From the NCBI RefSeq assembly GCF_001949145.1, contig NW_019091418.1, positions 3,469,735-3,515,669 on the forward strand: a DNA stretch of 45,935 bases, in the 5' to 3' direction. The notes below the pieces were generated by a model. The model saw only the letters and a program-made list of their open reading frames with translations. It was not told the DNA's origin and did no database searches. This document shows, piece by piece, positions 44,346 through 45,935 of the stretch. The position numbers were made by a program, and so were the translations under genes. Every line of letters begins with the position of its first letter. Position 1 is the first letter of the stretch. This stretch comes from Acanthaster planci (taxonomy: Eukaryota > Echinodermata > Asteroidea > Valvatida > Acanthasteridae).

Positions 44346-45896
44346 CAGTGTTCTCCACAGCCTAAAACTATAATGTTGGATTCTAGATACTCTGTGGTGC
44401 AATGTGAGGTATTTCCGGGGCACTTTTTTAGACTCCTTGAATTAAATTTGCTGATGTTGAAATAAAGGCAAGATTGTTATCGGGAGGTCATCAAAAGTTG
44501 ATTTTTTTCTGGGGCATTTTCTTTTTTAGCTGGTCGGAACTCGCCATCGAGCTGATGGTTCAGGATTACATGTACATGTAAATACGTGGGCGTAGCGCGA
44601 GTGAAAGAACAGTCACTTCCCTAATTCCGGATCTCAAAAATAAAGTTCTCCATGGTCAGATTCCAGTGACAAAACCCTAAAATTCCAGTGAAATATCAAC
44701 AGTCGTCCACCACGTGTACTGGAAAAACTACAAAATTACTTCCAAAATCTAAGCTTTTAATCTGGACTTACGGGATTGTCAGAAGTGGCAAGTTCTAGTT
44801 CTGAGTCAGTTTAACCAGTTCCAAATAACAACGATATTTTTCTCATACAAAGCCAGCCACAGCCACTGTGGCAAGCTGAGTTTCCAATTAAGAATTTCTT
44901 GATTTTGAGAAAATTAGTTCATAAATAACAATTTCAGTGAATTAACAAGTGAAACTTTTGTAAGTTTTGACTCGAAATTTCAGCTGTACTGCAAGCAATC
45001 AGCAACTATGCCCCACGCTGCACAGTTGACGAACCCATTACATCACATACATGTACATTTCTGTTATGCCTGTGTAGTTGAGTTCGTAATGTTCTGTACG
45101 TGTGCGCACTTACGGTGTAATCCACAACTAGGAAAAATATGCGTTTAGTTTTTGGCCAATTTACCAAAAAAATCCAAAAGTCAATGCGATTAAACATACA
45201 TTATAAGTAAAAGTTTATAGAACTGTTGAGTGAGAAACAAGTATTTGGAATCACACATATAGAATGACCTATCACCCTGTATTTTTTGGTAAATTTTTGA
45301 CAAACCGTTCAAAAAGTTGAAGTTGGAAATGGAAAGCTAGCAAAAAATTTCTTTTCTAGATGTTTTCTGAAACAAAACGTTTGCACAAGAAGCTTACATT
45401 TCACCTGAGTTTGTTTGATAATGTAGAACACATAAGAAGTAGTTTTAGAAGCAAAAGAAAACAAGTTTTTTTCCAAGTGATCGTTTTTAGGAAAAATTCG
45501 AGACTACGTGTAGGAAATTGGTTGTTTTTTCCGAGGAAAAAAAAAGCATTTGAGGTATTGATTCCTGACGCTACAAAATGAAAATGCTATGACCGGGAGA
45601 TTGGAATCAGTCTAATTTTGTGCTTTCATACAGTATACTGAATCTTACTTTGATCACTAACAGTTTAAAGTGCTTTTCTGTTGTGCTGAATAATGACGGT
45701 AAACTCATCATGTTCGTTTCATAAAGTGCGGTAGACTTCATTGCATAAACTGTGAAGATGATGGAGAACAGGGAAAATCTAATAGAAAAAATAGCAGGGC
45801 AGTGAGAATTTTGGCATGGCGGCAAAACTTAAGCGGGGCGGTCTAAACTTTTGGCAGGGTGGCCCGCCCTGCTAGACCTCCTCATGGAGAACACTG
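44346..45896. mobile_element. 1.55-kb non-autonomous hAT-like element
   Basis: The left terminus CAGTGTTCTCCAC and right terminus ATGGAGAACACTG are inverted repeats. CTTGAT abuts both ends (44340-44345 and 45897-45902) as a 6-bp target duplication. The right subterminal region is GC-rich with GGCAGGGTGGCCCGCCCTGC. No transposase frame is visible. Part of the interior resembles 32400-32850. Confidence 0.7.
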
Positions 45897-45935
45897 CTTG
45901 ATATACATGTATACTGCAATTAGCTTAACTATTGA

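Noticed and set aside
45006-45197. Minus-strand frame ending near ACC|GTAAGT, tested as SLC29 exon 1
   Set aside because: Exit phase does not fit the two-base overhang required and the sequence lies inside the hAT-like element.

Overview
The window is nuclear DNA of an animal, most likely a marine invertebrate. Coding sequence is split into small GT-AG exons. Introns are long and full of degenerate LINEs and miniature inverted-repeat elements. The palindromes ACATGTAC, TACCGGTA and TAGGCCTA recur throughout. From memory of genome style, an echinoderm, hemichordate or cephalochordate fits best, but I cannot fix the phylum. Nothing prokaryotic or plasmid-like is present.

Two host genes can be reconstructed exon by exon, and they converge tail to tail. 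LIN52 lies on the plus strand from 12884 to 20842. Its six exons give a complete 120-residue subunit of the MuvB/DREAM cell-cycle transcription complex. A member of the SLC29 equilibrative nucleoside transporter (ENT) family lies on the minus strand from 39350 to 27982. Ten constant exons carry TM2 to TM11. In front of them are two tandem versions of the TM1 exon (82 and 79 nt, same phase, 55 bp apart). The first coding exon, with the start Met, was not found. The two products have no evident functional link; they are simply neighbours.

Layout: 1-932 holds TTAA-flanked miniature elements. 1619-2948 is a candidate inverted-repeat element. 3641-6220 is a plus-strand CR1/Jockey-like LINE with internal deletions. 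6644-6960 is a 34-36 bp minisatellite. 7141-8972 is a minus-strand LINE remnant of a different clade. 9029-9087 and 20530-20588 are two 59-bp hairpin elements. 9893-10243 and 21007-21350 are two copies of a 350-bp MITE. 11543-12733 is a 1.2-kb TIR element ending 150 bp before the LIN52 start codon. The LIN52 introns contain several more inverted-repeat elements. 20843-27913 is intergenic, with a CR1-like LINE tail at 23040-24002. 27914-39350 is SLC29. 39351-45935 is its upstream side, containing a truncated MITE, a LINE endonuclease fragment and a 1.55-kb hAT-like element.

The most interesting signal is the duplicated TM1 exon pair of the nucleoside transporter, which looks built for mutually exclusive splicing. 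Next are the paired 59-bp hairpins, whose stem differences are compensated, and the TIR element sitting against the LIN52 promoter.
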